Below are positions 1 to 9,150 of a stretch of DNA of 27,712 nt, one piece after another; the first letter of the stretch is position 1, and every line of letters begins with the position of its first letter. Both the position numbers and the translations under genes were made by a program. The DNA is from Hypsibius dujardini. Lineage: Eukaryota; Tardigrada; Eutardigrada; Parachela; Hypsibiidae. The stretch lies in the NCBI GenBank assembly GCA_001579985.1, contig LRSR01008696.1, positions 1 through 27,712 on the forward strand. Direction: 5' to 3'. The notes under the pieces are model-generated. The model was not told the DNA's origin and made no database searches. It saw nothing but the letters and a program-made list of their open reading frames with translations.

Positions 1-255
1 ACGTTCAGTCCGCCGCCGTCTTTTGGGAATCTGCAAACTATATTACCGTGGAGGGGAGTGGATCGTCCATGTTTATTACCTACATAATGATTCCTTTAAC
101 GTCTCACAACTTTTTAGGCGGAATCAACGCACTTGAAAGCTTATCGGTTGGCAGTCGGCATATGGAGACATTTTTCCAGCGAGCCCATTGTGAGCACAAA
201 ACTTGTTCTAATAACTTCTCTCGACTTGTGTGATTTGGAAATATTCTTCGTGCAG

Positions 256-526
256 GATAGCCAAATCCATGAGCATTTGCAAGATATCTTGGGCGCAAGT
301 GAGCAAAACAACATAGTCCTACATGGAGGAGGTGGCTTAATTACATTTACGAGATCTTGGTTTGCCGGGGTAAGTACGCATATACGCTTTTTGTTTTAAA
401 TGCTACCACGCCTATGGAGAAGGTTCTTTAAGTGAATAATTTCAGATAATGACGTTTGGACTGTCCTTCAGTGTACTGGCATATGAGATAACCCAAAGGT
501 CAAACTCTTCAAATTCCTCATCATAG
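256..526 (+). CDS. 3' end of a gustatory-receptor-like gene (last two exons, GR-A)
   Basis: These are the last two exons of a seven-transmembrane chemoreceptor-like protein whose first exon lies left of the window. The penultimate exon is 256-369 (38 codons). It follows a TTCGTGCAG acceptor and ends at a GTAAGT donor. The last exon, 446-526, follows TTTCAG and ends in TAG. Joined in phase 0 they give the final helix, running from GGLITFTRSWFAG into IMTFGLSVLAYEITQ, then a short Ser/Asn tail. This resembles the TM7 end of insect GRs, with AY and QR in place of the usual TY and QF. The penultimate exon and the 76-bp intron match the complete gene at 13332-15212 exactly; the last exon differs at two bases, one of them changing Ser to Leu. 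The GR family is a confident inference from the intact paralogue. Ligand and cell type are unknown. Confidence 0.72.
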
Positions 527-1063
527 AAGTACAGATATAGCGGTGGGTTTATGAATTACAGCTTTGTTTTGGCAATGGTTGTGACTGAACATGGAGTATG
601 CCTCTACTATTAAAAGAATGTCAAGATCGTAGTTCTTTTGTATTACTTAGGACATCCCTTTTGAATGGAATTGTATTTCTCAATCAACAGTGTTCAACTA
701 AGAGTAGTTTGCGAAACGCGGGTAAACAGTTCACCAATGGGATTCATAATGAAAGCAAGTTAATAAAGATGATTGGTTTAGTGATCTAAATCTCTATTTG
801 TTAGTTGCTTCACCGTTAAAATCATTCAAACGAGGCGTTTCTTCGCGATTGTGGTATGGTATAGCGACATTCTTTCCTCTATCCCTGACAAGTCTATAAG
901 ACGTTTCCATGTTCTGGAGTTTTTTGAGGTTTCCCATGAATTCATCCAACAACCTTACTACAACAGCCCTGACTTCCTCTTCAAATTCACCAATGGCGGA
1001 AGATGTACATACAGACAAACCGTCACATCAAACGCTGCCGATTTCTGACGATAAAAACATCCA
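527..1063. other. Spacer between GR-A and the GR pseudogene
   Basis: I see no gene here. The stretch is the left copy of a duplicated spacer whose other copy is 15213-15766. The copies differ at many positions: I count 10 differences in the first 68 bp after the stop codon. Short open frames occur, such as one at 909-1112 with a Ser/Thr-rich translation that in the other copy runs on into the pseudogene. They look accidental or are 5' remnants of the pseudogene. Confidence 0.6.
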
Positions 1064-1745
1064 ATGCAAATCAAACCACACACTTTTCACGTCTTTCCAG
1101 CCATGTTACTGAAGGTATTCGGGTTTCTTCCTTCCCATGGAACACCATGTTGTCTTCAAATGTGTGCGGCGTTGGTCTGTATTTTCTACGTTGTCTGTGA
1201 AGCCGTCGGGTTCTTCCTTCTTTCTGTAAGTGCGGTGAGTGAAATCATCCAGGTCCTGGCCAAGCATAGCCGCAGAATCCTGATTAAGCTCTTTTCCTAC
1301 GCTCCCTTTTTTGCCTTGTACGGACGCATCCATATTGTCCTCTCACAGTTTCTTTTTAAATGAAAAATATATCCCAAGATCTGCCGAAAGACTCCACTAA
1401 CTGCTGAAACAATTTTAAAGGACGAAATCATTCTCGCCAAGCACTATACCCAATGAAAGAACGTAGCCTTGTATTTGGGGGCAGCGACCGGGGCTAACCA
1501 CATGATGTGTGAGTTTATAAGTAATCTAGGAAATATCATTCCGCCCACGGAAGCCGTTTCCCGCGAAACCACTGAAACTGAAAATTGGTTTTCGTCTAAT
1601 ACTTCATTGTCGCAACCATTTCAACCTCAACCTCAACCCCAACCTCAACCGCTTTCTTGGTTTTCGATTTACTTCGAAGTCGGCCTGTTTTGCCTCTCAC
1701 AACCAGTAGTCGTTCTAAACTTTCCAATGCATCGGAAGTTTTGTT
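1064..1745 (+). pseudogene. Gustatory-receptor-like pseudogene, copy 1 (TM1-TM4 part only)
   Basis: Translation in one frame matches the N-terminal half of the intact GR at 13332: VFP..ML..FGFLP, then TM1 (ALVCIFYVVCEAVGFFLLS), TM2, a segment ending NVALYLGAATG that matches NLLGIATVLG, and LFCLSQPVVVLN that matches LFCLSQQVIVMN. Two TGA stops lie in this frame at 1361-1363 and 1454-1456, and the frame stays open on either side of both. A CAACCT-type hexanucleotide run at about 1624-1651 inserts a Pro-Gln repeat. Homology ends near 1745, so TM5-TM7 are missing. This is a truncated pseudogene. Both stops recur in the copy at 15767-16420, so they predate the duplication. Confidence 0.75.
1624..1651 (+). 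repeat. CAACCT hexanucleotide run
   Basis: Four to five imperfect copies of CAACCT/CAACCC inside the GR pseudogene, translating to alternating Pro-Gln. The second pseudogene copy (near 16315) has only about one unit, so the run expanded after duplication or shrank in the other copy. Confidence 0.8.
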
Positions 1746-2008
1746 TATTTTTGGGTTGTTGAGGTCGCCAATTGCCATTAAATCCTTAAAATTATAAAAG
1801 TACGAACTCTTGTGTGTTTATCAAATAAATTATAGCTTGCCAACTCAGTAAAAATTGTTTGGATCGGATGAATGGTCAGGTTGTGATCAATGGTAAAAAA
1901 AAGTCAACAAATTTTCGTAGAAAAACGTTCAAAATTGATTCCTATGAAAAACTAATGGTTCATTAATTGATTGAATGCTTAAAAAAGATGCCAATCTTCA
2001 CTTGACAC

Positions 2009-2067
2009 AATTTCAGCCAAAAATTTACAATTTCAGCCAAAAATTTACAATTTCAGCCAAAAATTTA
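2009..2067. repeat. Three tandem copies of a 20-bp unit
   Basis: The unit AATTTCAGCCAAAAATTTAC occurs at 2009-2028 and 2029-2048, with a third copy at 2049-2067 lacking the last base. The copies are otherwise identical by eye, so the array is young. It lies just left of the Helitron coding region. No function is implied. Confidence 0.92.
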
Positions 2068-2477
2068 TTCCTACCTACAGTGGACAGTGGTGAAGCTAAA
2101 AAACGACATTTTTGCCAAGTCATAAAAAAAATGATTTTTTTTTAATTGAAAGAAACTATTCCTGGGAAAAAAAAATTGGTATTCAAATCAAGTCGGATTT
2201 GGTAGTGGACGTTAACGGGTTAATGCAGGGATAAGTTTTAGTTCTGAGGGGGTGAAGTGGGTGGTGGTGGGTTTTCCTTAGGAAACACTTCACATATCTG
2301 TTATCCTAATAGCCGAAAGATTACTATTGCAGGACTGGATGAATAATCACGGCTAGAAAAAAACTTGCAATTAAAAATTTTTCACCATGTGATTTTCACA
2401 GATGCAAATGACTACTTCAATGTCTGTGTTTAGGTTAACTCTGTATGAGCCCTCGATTTGCGGTTTGCCAATTTTAC

Positions 2478-2492
2478 GGACGGACTCCGTCC
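2478..2492. repeat. Perfect GC-rich palindrome left of the OTU exon
   Basis: GGACGGA, one C, then TCCGTCC: a 7-bp perfect stem with a one-base centre in AT-rich surroundings. It could be a terminal hairpin of the Helitron or part of an upstream exon. I cannot decide between these. Confidence 0.7.
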
Positions 2493-2615
2493 TGCTGCAT
2501 CTTGAATTATGGCTTCCACATTCCGACACTCTCCAGGCAAATGTAATGTCGACAATCCCTCCAAATAATCTGCTCCACACGTTTGTTTATGCGTAACTAA
2601 AAACCTATTACGCAG

Positions 2616-3746
2616 ATAACGTGCCCAATGTCGTCGGCGGAAAAATTACCACCCGAGTTTCAGCACCCCTGGAAGTCATTTTGCATGAACTTGGCCAGCT
2701 GATTGACCACAACTGCAAACCAGACGGAAATTGTCTCTTCCGGGCACTTTCTATGTTGCTGCACGGAATTGAAGACCGTTGGGAAGAAATCAAAGCTCAA
2801 ATACTCTTATACGCTGAAACCAAACCCGACTGGCTGATGCAGTTTTTTGACAACTCCGACGACAACGACGCTGATGATCGTACCTTCATTAAGTTTCTTC
2901 GGGACCTCGGCACCGCCAATGTATGGGGTGGCGAGCACTGCATCGGTATTGCCTGCCGGTTGTTTGAGATTATTATCTGGACCTATTCCCACGCTCACTG
3001 GGAAACGTATATTTGTGGAGACCCGGTTAATGATCACCAAAAGTCAACGTCAACTTGGGTAGATAACGCTCTGGTTGGAGGGGATGTTGCTGGACATCCG
3101 TACGCGCTTCTTATTTAAAAGAATGCTTGCCATTATCACGCTGCTGTTCGCAATCCCCTGCTCACTGCCCGCACTTCAGAGTCAACAGCAGCACCGCAAC
3201 CTGTTGCAAGCGTTAAATCAATCGGCAGTGCCAGATGCGAGTTTATCACTGCACCATTCACCCATGCACCGTTTCCAAAGTCACCACAATCTGCAAAGTT
3301 TATGTCGGATGAGTTACTTGGTAAACCGATAATCTCAAAATCATTTGCGCCTAAACGGCTCCCGGCTAGGATCTCTGAAAATACTCACTTGAGTACTGAC
3401 TGCCTCTCCTTACCTTTCATCTCCATTTCTGTTGTGGCTGAAGCCCCTAAATTCACCACTTTTTTAGATCCGGATGTTTCTACCCCCAAGTTGAAATCCA
3501 TACCGTTTTCATGGACTGCTGTTCAGAAGCAAATTCTTCTCGACTGCTATCGGGAAGCTGGAAGAGTATGCAAGGGTGAGATTTTGAAGGTGAAACTGCT
3601 CGAAATGTTCCAAGCTCATTATCCGGACTTCCAGCAGGCTCCGAGCACTTTACTAAGACGGTATTTTGACTTTTCCAAAGAACGAGAAAGACTATCGAGT
3701 TCATGTCCAGGGGCTTCGACTTCGGTCTCAGCAGACGCTGATGACG
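2616..3746 (+). pseudogene. Helitron exon: OTU cysteine protease 1 plus first SANT-like repeat
   Basis: The exon follows the acceptor TTACGCAG and ends at the donor G|GTATGA in phase 1. The first part is an OTU-type deubiquitinase-like domain: DGNCLFRALS carries the catalytic Asp and Cys, WGGEHCIGIACRLF matches the middle strand, and NACHYHAAV supplies the catalytic His. An in-frame TAA at 3116-3118 separates the Asp/Cys part from the His part, with the frame open on both sides (2616-3115 and 3119-3746). A linker then leads to the first Myb/SANT-like repeat: FSWTAVQKQILLDCY, then LLEMFQAHYPDF and LLRRYFDF. An OTU in a Helitron may process the polyprotein or remove host ubiquitin; that is inference. 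No upstream start exon was found. Confidence 0.8.
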
Positions 3747-3815
3747 GTATGACTTGGTCATGTTGAAATTACTTTTTTGTTTCTTATTTTTGTTCATTTA
3801 ATTGAGTGTTTGTAG

Positions 3816-4279
3816 TCACTCAGCTTCGGCGGAAAAAAAGTGTTGCAAAATTTGCGTGGACCGACGAGTCAAAGCAGTGCCTCAGCGGTCTGGTGGCAAA
3901 AATGACAGCTACAGTTCCACGCAACGGCAAGATGTGGCCTGAAGTTCTGAGGCGTTTTCGATCATTTCATCCGGAGTGTGCCCTGGCTGACAATTCCATC
4001 CGGACTCGTTTTTATGACATCAAAAAAGGAGCACAGCTTTCTGCCGCCGAAAACCCAATTCTCCTATGGCAATCTGATGTAAACCCCTTCCTTGTCGACT
4101 GTGCACAGAAAGCTGATGCAGAGGACAGGCTGAACCGCACCTTGTTTATGAATAAAGGGAGGGCCGGAGGCCAAGGGAACTATTTCAAACTGGTGACCCG
4201 TTTTTTCCAAACAAAATATCCAGATTTCACCGCCAACCAAGTGGGAACCAGTTCCCACCTTTTTAATGCTAACTTGAGG
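3816..4279 (+). pseudogene. Helitron exon: second and third SANT-like repeats
   Basis: The exon is joined to the previous one in phase 1 across a 69-nt intron (3747-3815, ending TTTGTAG). Two further copies of the same motif are visible. Repeat 2 is FAWTDESKQCLSGL, then VLRRFRSFHPEC and IRTRFYDIKK. Repeat 3 is VNPFLVDCAQKA, then LVTRFFQTKYPDF and SSHLFNANL. The pattern of a W/F-rich first helix, (F/Y)xxx(Y/H)Pxx and a basic aromatic third helix resembles Myb/SANT-like or MADF DNA-binding modules. Sequence-specific binding of transposon ends is the obvious guess but is not shown. The exon end at 4279 is uncertain (see the 22-nt interval at 4280-4301). Confidence 0.6.
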
Positions 4280-4301
4280 GTGAAAGTAGTCTTGATTGCA
4301 G

Positions 4302-4745
4302 ATATTACGCCAGCTCTACAGCCTTAACTATGTTCGTCTTCCAGTCCCATCAACATCAGCCTCTAGAAAGAGCCTAGAGGGTATAATGAAGTATTGGCAG
4401 TATGGGCACGACATCTCCACACGTCCCCTCTTCGAGGCCGTTTGTTTCAACTGCTCTCGAATGATTCGCAAGAAGGAGCGCCGCCGAATCGCCACTTTTC
4501 AGCCGGATCGACCGCTAGAGGATGAAGAAACTTTGGAGTCAACGGTACCGATTGAGCAGCATTACGATGCGGCGTATCTGGTTGATGTCAATTATGTGGC
4601 AGTGCAAGGTGGCGTTGGGCTACCTGCAACTTTTTACGTTTGCGAGCGTTGCCGGAAGGTTCCCGTTCTTCCTAGTGCTGACAGTCCGCTCAAGTTGTTT
4701 GATATCACCAAATTTGACCGAGCAAAGCTGCGTCCCGAGCCAGAT
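4302..4745 (+). pseudogene. Helitron exon: N-terminal Cys-pair region of Rep
   Basis: An open exon ending at the donor GAT|GTAAGG in phase 0. It contains CFNCSRMIRKKER and, about 75 residues on, CERCRKVPVLPSAD. These paired CxxC motifs are like the zinc-binding-type segment found ahead of the Rep core in animal Helitron proteins. Between them the sequence is acidic with a DRPLEDEETLEST stretch. The role is probably structural or DNA-contacting. The family assignment rests on position and the Cys pairs. Confidence 0.65.
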
Positions 4746-4799
4746 GTAAGGCCAAGTTTCTTTTGCGGCTTTATTTGAGTTAATACGGTTGTTTTTTAG

Positions 4800-5165
4800 G
4801 CTTTGCGCTGCCTTAACGGGTACGTCAAAGGTCAGATTCAACCATGCGGACTCTTCTCAGTGCGGATCAAAAAAGCATCAGGCAGAACTTTCGAGCACAG
4901 GCGCGGGGAAGTCAACATTCTCCCGAAGCTGGCCTCACATTACATGGACATGTTTGCTATAATGTTTGAGAAGGAGCCAGCTGCGATTACGAAAGAGATC
5001 CAGGCGAGTGGTGAACTGAGAATGACGCAAAGCGCGATGGACCATCTCGTAATCAAGAACGCGTTGAGTTTTCTCCGGAAGCATAACCACCTCTTCAAGA
5101 ATCTGTACGCGCAGTGCGAAATTCTTTACCGTTTTGTTCCGAATGAAGGAGTTCAGTCGGTCAAG
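4800..5165 (+). pseudogene. Helitron exon: Rep N-terminal conserved region
   Basis: This starts after a 54-nt intron ending GTTTTTTAG, phase 0. It includes CLNGYVKGQIQPCGLFSVR, GEVNILPKLASHYMDMF and a helical segment NALSFLRKHNHLFKNLY. These match the general layout of the conserved region before the Rep core in Helitrons (a segment with VxxLP, later an alanine/leucine helix with NxLY). The exon probably ends at AAG|GTGCGC (5165), but the next block needs a different phase, so a small lesion or an unrecognised splice site lies between 5166 and 5206. Confidence 0.6.
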
Positions 5166-5204
5166 GTGCGCGCCTCTTTAAATCATTCGCGTTGGATTTG
5201 AAAG

Positions 5205-5555
5205 TTATCCGTCTCCTCTTATCGTTGAACATTGGTGGATTTGTACCTCGCCCAGCCGATCCGAAAAAGACCGCCGCTGATGTGGTCGGGGGGGGGGCTG
5301 AGGAGATGGTGCTGCTTGCGCCACATGGAGAAATTGCTGCAGCAGACTATCCGATGGACGAGGTGAATTACGGTATTATGCATCCGAAAAACAACGGCGT
5401 GCCAGATATGGTGCGAGTTGCTTATGGATCAGAGTACTTGGAGGAAAAGGTCTGGGCGCACATCTTCTGGCAGGGTACTGGTGGGTTTTATCAAAAAAAA
5501 TGCTGCTGCAGCTGGTTGGAGTCGGCGCGAATACGTCAAATATCGACTGCTGATG
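5205..5555 (+). pseudogene. Helitron exon: 'FPxLFPxGxGG'-like segment, frameshifted
   Basis: The motif VWAHIFWQGTGGFYQ corresponds to the FPxLFPxGxGG signature preceding the Rep core. Reading stays in one frame up to a run of eight A (5493-5500). The expected continuation, SRREYVKYRLLM, is in another frame, so a single-base change in the A run breaks the gene. The exon ends ATG|GTAATA at 5555, phase 0. A run of ten G at 5288-5297 does not itself alter the frame. The left boundary of this exon is not resolved. Confidence 0.6.
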
Positions 5556-5613
5556 GTAATATTTAGCTTATTTTTATACGCTGATTTGATTTTCACGTGG
5601 TTGAGTGTTTCAG

Positions 5614-6101
5614 CTCCATCCAGCTTTCCGTAATGAGCCCGCGTGGATTTTTTATCAAACTGATCAGCTGATCAAGGAGCAGATCCGCAACTACAACATG
5701 AACACCGTCAAGGTTGTCGATCTGGTTAATCCCTTGTCCAAAGAAGACATTGAAAGACAGGAGAAGGATCCCTACAAACGCTTCGGGACAAACATGCCCG
5801 CCAACCTGCCCAACAGCAAGCCATTTATGTCCTCCAAATGTTTCAACTTCAAAGCTCTGGCCAAGCATTTAGGAGAACCTGCCCGTTTTATCACCCTCAC
5901 ACAGAACGACGACTGGTTGGAGTTGCTTGCTTGTACGCAGCCGTATGAGATGCCCGGTGAACGACCCCAGGCACGCAGACACGACCGTGCTTGGCGGAAG
6001 CGTTTGAGGACTATTCCCACGTCTAAGTTCGATCCCAATTGCACGAAAGAAGATTCGAAATTGAAAAAGAAGATCAACGAACTTAATAAGCGCTTAAACA
6101 G
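5614..6101 (+). pseudogene. Helitron exon: Rep motif 1 region
   Basis: The exon starts after TGTTTCAG in phase 0 with LHPAFRNEPAWIFYQ, which matches the 'FRxDPxFxF' region of Helitron Rep. ARFITLTQNDDWLEL is Rep motif 1 (FxTxTxN). The tail is basic, with lysine/leucine heptad-like spacing that suggests a short coiled coil. The donor AG|GTCTTT at 6102 is plausible, but its phase does not fit the next exon by the simplest reading, so a one-base lesion or another splice site is possible. Confidence 0.75.
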
Positions 6102-6150
6102 GTCTTTCAGGCTCAATAATTTTCTGACTGTTTTGCTCAATTTGTTACAG

Positions 6151-6768
6151 AGAAAATACACGGTGTGCACTTTCCGGTGGAGATGGTCGAAGCATTTTGC
6201 CAGCGTTTTGAGGGTTTCATGGACCGCTTCATTCGGACCGAAAACAACGTCTTCGGACGGGTGAAGGACTGGTGGTACCGAATGGAATACCAGAAACGTG
6301 GCGGCATTCACATCCATATGGTCATATGGTGGGATGAAGAGACGGCGCCGAATGAGCAGAAGATCTCGGCCGAGATGCCGCGTTTCAAGGACCCCAACGA
6401 TCCAACGGAACCCCATCCGATGAATGATTTATGGCGAGAAGCGGTGCTGGAGACTCAGATTCATCACTGTTTTGACAGTCGCTGCCTCCGTGGGCCTGGC
6501 GGAACCCGTCTTAGGAACTGCAAATACGGCTTCCCTTTTGCCGTGTGTTCCGAGGAGCGGCTGGATAAGACGGGCATCCGGTACGAATATCTACGGTCTG
6601 ACATTAAAGACGTCTCCGTCTCCCCATACGTCCTGGAGTTACTTTTGTACTGGCAAGGTCACGTTAACGTTCAGCGCGTCACCAAACACGGCTGGGAGAT
6701 GTACTTGGCGAAGTATATCGCCAAGTGCGAAACCGCGGAAGACATCCAGCTAGTGAAAATTTTTCTTG
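6151..6768 (+). pseudogene. Helitron exon: Rep HUH endonuclease core
   Basis: This is the rolling-circle nicking domain. EYQKRGGIHIHMVIWW holds the metal-binding HxH (HUH) motif. Further on, MYLAKYIAKCE holds the two tyrosines of the YxxxY/KYxxK motif that attack and carry the cut DNA end in Helitrons. Both tyrosines and both histidines are present, so this exon looks catalytically intact. The exon ends CTTG|GTAACA in phase 1 and joins 6831 without loss of frame. The clear HUH plus two-Tyr pattern is the strongest evidence that the element is a Helitron. Confidence 0.9.
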
Positions 6769-6830
6769 GTAACATTTTGTTTTACCATTAGCGGAAAATC
6801 CACTTTTAAATGTTATCTTTTTGTCTCTAG

Positions 6831-7249
6831 TTCTGGGTGACCAGAAACGTGTACCCCCGTCAAATGCTGCTGTAGTGACCTCAGACGGTAAAAACGATTC
6901 GTTAATTGCCCAGCCTGTTCTTCCTGATCAAAACGACGAGCCTCCTTCTGAAAAAGTTCCGTACGATCGGGTGACCAAAGACGACAGCGACGTCAAGAGA
7001 TATCTAAAGTTGCGCGTCGTTAACATTCTGGAGGCCGTCATGCTGTGTTTTGGCTATCCCCAAGTTGGTTGCAGCCGCCTAATCATCTTCCTACCAATCG
7101 ATATCGTCCCGGTAAGCCGCGTTGTCATGAGAAAGAAGCACAGAGAGGCAGCCAAGGGCGATTCACCTTATTACGACACCAAGCTGGAAAAATATTTTTT
7201 ACGGTCCGAGCTGCTGGAGGATGTGACTTATCAGCAGTACTTTGAGCAA
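6831..7249 (+). pseudogene. Helitron exon: Rep-helicase linker
   Basis: The exon is joined in phase 1 across a 62-nt intron ending CTCTAG. After a polar stretch it contains DVKRYLKLRVVNILEAVMLC and GYPQVGCSRLIIFLPID. These correspond to the conserved 'YLxxRYxSxxEAxWR ... PxVxxLxVHLP' linker between Rep and helicase in Helitrons. It ends YQQYFEQ at the donor CAA|GTACTT, phase 0. No lesion was seen inside this exon. Confidence 0.75.
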
Positions 7250-7308
7250 GTACTTTCTTGTTTTTACTTGGCGCTCATAGTTTCTTTTTATTGACAGTGT
7301 GTTTGCAG

Positions 7309-7862
7309 TAATACGTCAAGTACGACAGAAAATCCGCCCCCGAAGAACCAGAAGATTATGCTCGAGATGATGAAGAGGAGAATATGCGGAGAGATAATTC
7401 GACCTTTTTCGTTGACCAAACCGCTGCAAAACGGAAGTGGGTCCGGCGAGCAAACCCTGCCCGCTACGCCGTTGGTCGCTTCCGGTACTTTGCTCCGCAT
7501 GGTGACAACGTGGAGTCGTACTGCCTCATTAAACTTCTCAAGGCTAAACCGGCTCGTCAATCTACAGTGGAGGGCTGGATTGCAGAGTTTGGGAGCTACC
7601 TCTCTGCATGTGTGCATTTGGGACTAGTAGAAAAGGGCGCCGAAGCACTGCATTTCCTCAAAGAGTGTGCGATGGAAGGATTCGACGATCTCCGCCTCAG
7701 GGAAATGGTGGAACGCTTCAAAAAGCAGGGGTGGCTGGAGGATCCCGACATTGACGGCCTCTTAAAAACTTTGGCTCCGGCCCACCAGGCAATTCGAAAG
7801 GCCAGGGAAGACGTCATTGCACAAGCTGCCACTTACGCTGCCGAAATGCAGAAGGAAGTGGA
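7309..7862 (+). pseudogene. Helitron exon: linker and start of helicase region
   Basis: The acceptor GTTTGCAG is followed at once by TAA in the reading frame (7309-7311). The expected YVKYDRKSAPEEPEDY follows, then KWVRRANPARYAVGRFRYF (the 'W..R......IGR..Y' region) and YCLIKLLKAKPA (matching 'YYLRLLL'). Either the TAA is a nonsense mutation or the true junction is a few bases away. The exon ends GA|GTAAGT and joins the helicase core as GA+G (Glu), which fits perfectly. Confidence 0.75.
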
Positions 7863-7922
7863 GTAAGTGCCTATCAAATCATTTCAGATTGTAATAACTT
7901 CATTTCATTTTATTAATGGCAG

Positions 7923-9150
7923 GTCCATTCCACTCGAAGATTTCTTGACCAACATGACAGTTTCCCAGCGCTCCGCTTTCACTTACGCCACGGACAAGTG
8001 GGAGGCAGGTGAACCGGTCCGCCTTCTGATTACTGGCGGGGCAGGAGTCGGGAAGAGCTATCTTTTGAAGGCTCTAGTGGCTTGGCTGCGTGACAGACAC
8101 ATCACATTTGCCAAGTGTGCCACCACCGGCATTGCTGCTCATCTCATCGGCGGCCGCACAGTTCACAACTTTCTCGGCATGGACTTTGAATTCAATTCAC
8201 GAATCCAGCATGGCACCTTTCAAGCGAAAGCGCTGTCAGACACGCAAGTGGTCTTTGTTGACGAGGTCAGCATGATGCCGCGTGAGGCACTCACGATGCT
8301 GGACGAGACATTGCCAAAGTTCAATAACCAAAACAACGGCGCTCCATTTACTGGCAAATCTATCGTACTCCTTGAAGATCCAGCGCAGCTTCAAGTTGTG
8401 GGAAAGCATATCTGGCGAAAAGACCAGTTCAGCATTTTCCAGGTGGTTGTTCTCCGCGAAGTGAAGCGCCAGAGCGATACCCCTTTCATCGAGCTGCTCA
8501 ACCGTATGCGCCTGGGGAACCTCACCGATGCCGACACGCAGATATTAGCAACACGCTTCATCACCCGCGAGAAGTTGATTGAACTGGACATGACGCGTGG
8601 AGCGGTGCTTTTTCCTTTCCGGAAGGAAAAGAACGCCTACAACGTAGATTTGCTCGGCCAACTCCATTTATCCCACTATCGGGCAGTCGATATGGAAGCG
8701 AATGGAGACGTTGTAACGTCCGCGTTGTCCAGGGAATACTTCGCGCTCATGGAGAAGCGGAGAAGAATTCCAGCGGCGTGTCTTAGCTTGAGGGTAGGCA
8801 CCAAGCTGATGCTGCTTCGCAACCTTCCAAACGGACAATCAAATTTTGGTTGGGTCAACGGCGCCATGTGCATCGTGGAGGAGCTGACTGATGACAGCAT
8901 AATCGTTTATCTGCAGAGTCATCCCAAGCAACGGCTGCCCTTCAAGCGACTTCAACATGACCTGCCGAGTAATCGAGGACCCAAGTCGCAGAGATGGCAG
9001 TTTCCTTTCGATCTCGCTTACGGTTGCACGGTTCACAAGGCGCAGGGCCAGTCACTCACGCCTTGCGTTTATGATGCTGATTGCCAAGCCTTCTCTGGTG
9101 GTGGTTACACCGCCTGTTCTCGGGCAACTGGTTTTCAGCAACTATTTTTT
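7923..9150 (+). pseudogene. Helitron exon: PIF1-type DNA helicase core
   Basis: A superfamily 1B helicase that would unwind donor DNA during rolling-circle transposition. Visible motifs in order are Walker A GGAGVGKS, motif Ia ATTGIAAHLIGGRTVHNFLG, Walker B VVFVDEVSMM, motif III LLEDPAQLQVV, motif V VHKAQGQSL and motif VI YTACSRA. Motif III has Glu where Gly is usual (GGA to GAA would do it). The reading frame breaks in a run of seven T at 9145-9151, just past motif VI; the continuation is in another frame. All ATPase motifs are therefore readable up to the break. Confidence 0.9.

Larger units (their letters stand above)
1746..2615. other. AT-rich segment left of the Helitron coding region
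   Basis: This begins where the GR duplication ends and runs to the first recognised Helitron exon. It is AT-rich and holds the 20-bp tandem repeat at 2009-2067 and a perfect 15-nt palindrome at 2478-2492. An open frame at 2402-2596 could be an upstream Helitron exon, but no splice donor there has the phase needed to join the OTU exon (phase 1). The left transposon end probably lies in this interval. I could not place it. Confidence 0.5.

Noticed and set aside
2402-2596. Open frame as the first Helitron exon
   Set aside because: No donor in it has the phase required by the OTU exon, and the translation has no recognisable motif.
5772-6416. 214-codon open frame on the - strand
   Set aside because: It is antisense to the Rep exons, where motif 1 and HUH are clear on the + strand.
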